Shown here one piece after another: positions 7,052 through 7,215 of a stretch of 7,215 bases of DNA. The stretch is from an uncultured Pirellula sp. (GTDB lineage: Bacteria > Planctomycetota > Planctomycetia > Pirellulales > Pirellulaceae): contig CAITIF010000008.1 of NCBI GenBank assembly GCA_903892365.1, forward strand, positions 1 to 7,215. The letters run 5' to 3'. The stretch's first letter is position 1; each line of letters starts with the position of its first letter. The position numbers were made by a program, and so were the translations under genes. A model generated the notes under the pieces. The model saw only the letters and a list, made by a program, of their open reading frames with translations, was not told the origin of the DNA and ran no database searches.

Positions 7052-7126
7052 CGGGGTGTAGCGCAGTCTGGCTAGCGCATCTGGTTTGGGACCAGAGGGT
7101 CGTAGGTTCGAATCCTATCACCCCGA
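7052..7126 (+). tRNA. tRNA-Pro(TGG)
   Basis: A complete cloverleaf of 75 bases. The acceptor stem CGGGGTG pairs with CACCCCG (7119-7125) and the discriminator base is A7126. The D stem is GCGC/GCGC (7061-7064, 7075-7078). The anticodon stem TCTGG/CCAGA encloses loop TTTGGGA with anticodon TGG at 7087-7089, reading proline CCA and probably other CCN codons. The T arm is GTAGG/CCTAT around TTCGAAT, with one G-T pair. The 3' CCA is not encoded. Confidence 0.97.
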
Positions 7127-7153
7127 TTTTTTGGGCCTTAAGGGCCGAAAAAA
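7127..7153. terminator. Hairpin flanked by T6 and A6 after tRNA-Pro
   Basis: T6 (7127-7132), G, GGCC, loop TTAAG, GGCC, G, A6 (7148-7153). The stem pairs GGCC/GGCC and can extend through T6/A6 around one G-G mismatch. For the plus strand the T6 right after the tRNA may help to end transcription. Read on the minus strand it is a short GC hairpin followed by six Ts, a more classical terminator for a gene entering from the right, outside the window. Confidence 0.6.
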
Positions 7154-7154
7154 T

Positions 7155-7194
7155 AGAGAGTAGAGAAAAGAGCAGTAGAAAGTAGAGCTGCTCT
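7155..7194. repeat. Purine-rich tract with AGTAGA repeats and inverted repeat
   Basis: The tract is almost only A and G with scattered T; AGTAGA occurs three times (7159-7164, 7174-7179 and 7181-7186). It contains AGAGCAG (7169-7175) and its exact complement CTGCTCT (7188-7194) around a 12-base loop. No coding frame or named element is recognised; it could be a second hairpin or a simple low-complexity spacer. Confidence 0.45.
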
Positions 7195-7215
7195 AGGAAA
7201 AGGTTTTGCCGACCC

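Noticed and set aside
7052..7126. tRNA-Pro as an integration site
   Set aside because: tRNA genes often serve as attachment sites, but no integrase or repeated tRNA 3' end is visible in the window.
6973..7185. Plus-strand open frame of 70 codons
   Set aside because: It reads straight through tRNA-Pro and the hairpin; no protein family is visible.

Overview
The window is a stretch of bacterial chromosome with moderate GC. The best guess at the host is a planctomycete, perhaps of the Pirellulaceae. That rests on the gene mix (ExeA/XrtA-type ATPase with a long acidic tail, a lone trpF, a DUF1015 protein, a parAB pair away from any gidAB/rpmH cluster), on weak Shine-Dalgarno sequences and on the style of the ParA and ParB proteins. 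This is inference from protein character, not a database match.

Left part, minus strand (1-2690): a two-gene unit reading leftwards. A membrane protein resembling polysaccharide co-polymerases (Wzz-like, 1584-2690) comes first. It is followed by an AAA ATPase of the ExeA/GspA/XrtA-associated kind, which runs off the left edge of the window without a stop codon (1-1458). Together they suggest envelope polysaccharide export or assembly.

Middle, plus strand (2838-4966): trpF (phosphoribosylanthranilate isomerase), divergent from the membrane-protein gene, then a full-length DUF1015 protein of unknown function.

Right part, plus strand (4967-7126): a complete chromosome-segregation cassette. Two parS-like 16-mers lie between the DUF1015 gene and parA. 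parA and parB both start with GTG and overlap by 8 bases. A tRNA-Pro(TGG) follows, then a hairpin flanked by T6 and A6, and a purine-rich tail.

The most interesting part is the parABS cassette. ParA keeps every ATPase motif, but both positions matching the two DNA-binding arginines of B. subtilis Soj are non-basic (Tyr184, Ala213). The two parS-like sites share a perfect right half-site and depart from the usual palindrome at the same left-half position. The ParB recognition helix is also changed. This could be a lineage-specific variant of the segregation system. A second lead is the ATPase tail, which reaches the window edge in a motif that looks like the first strand of a receiver domain.
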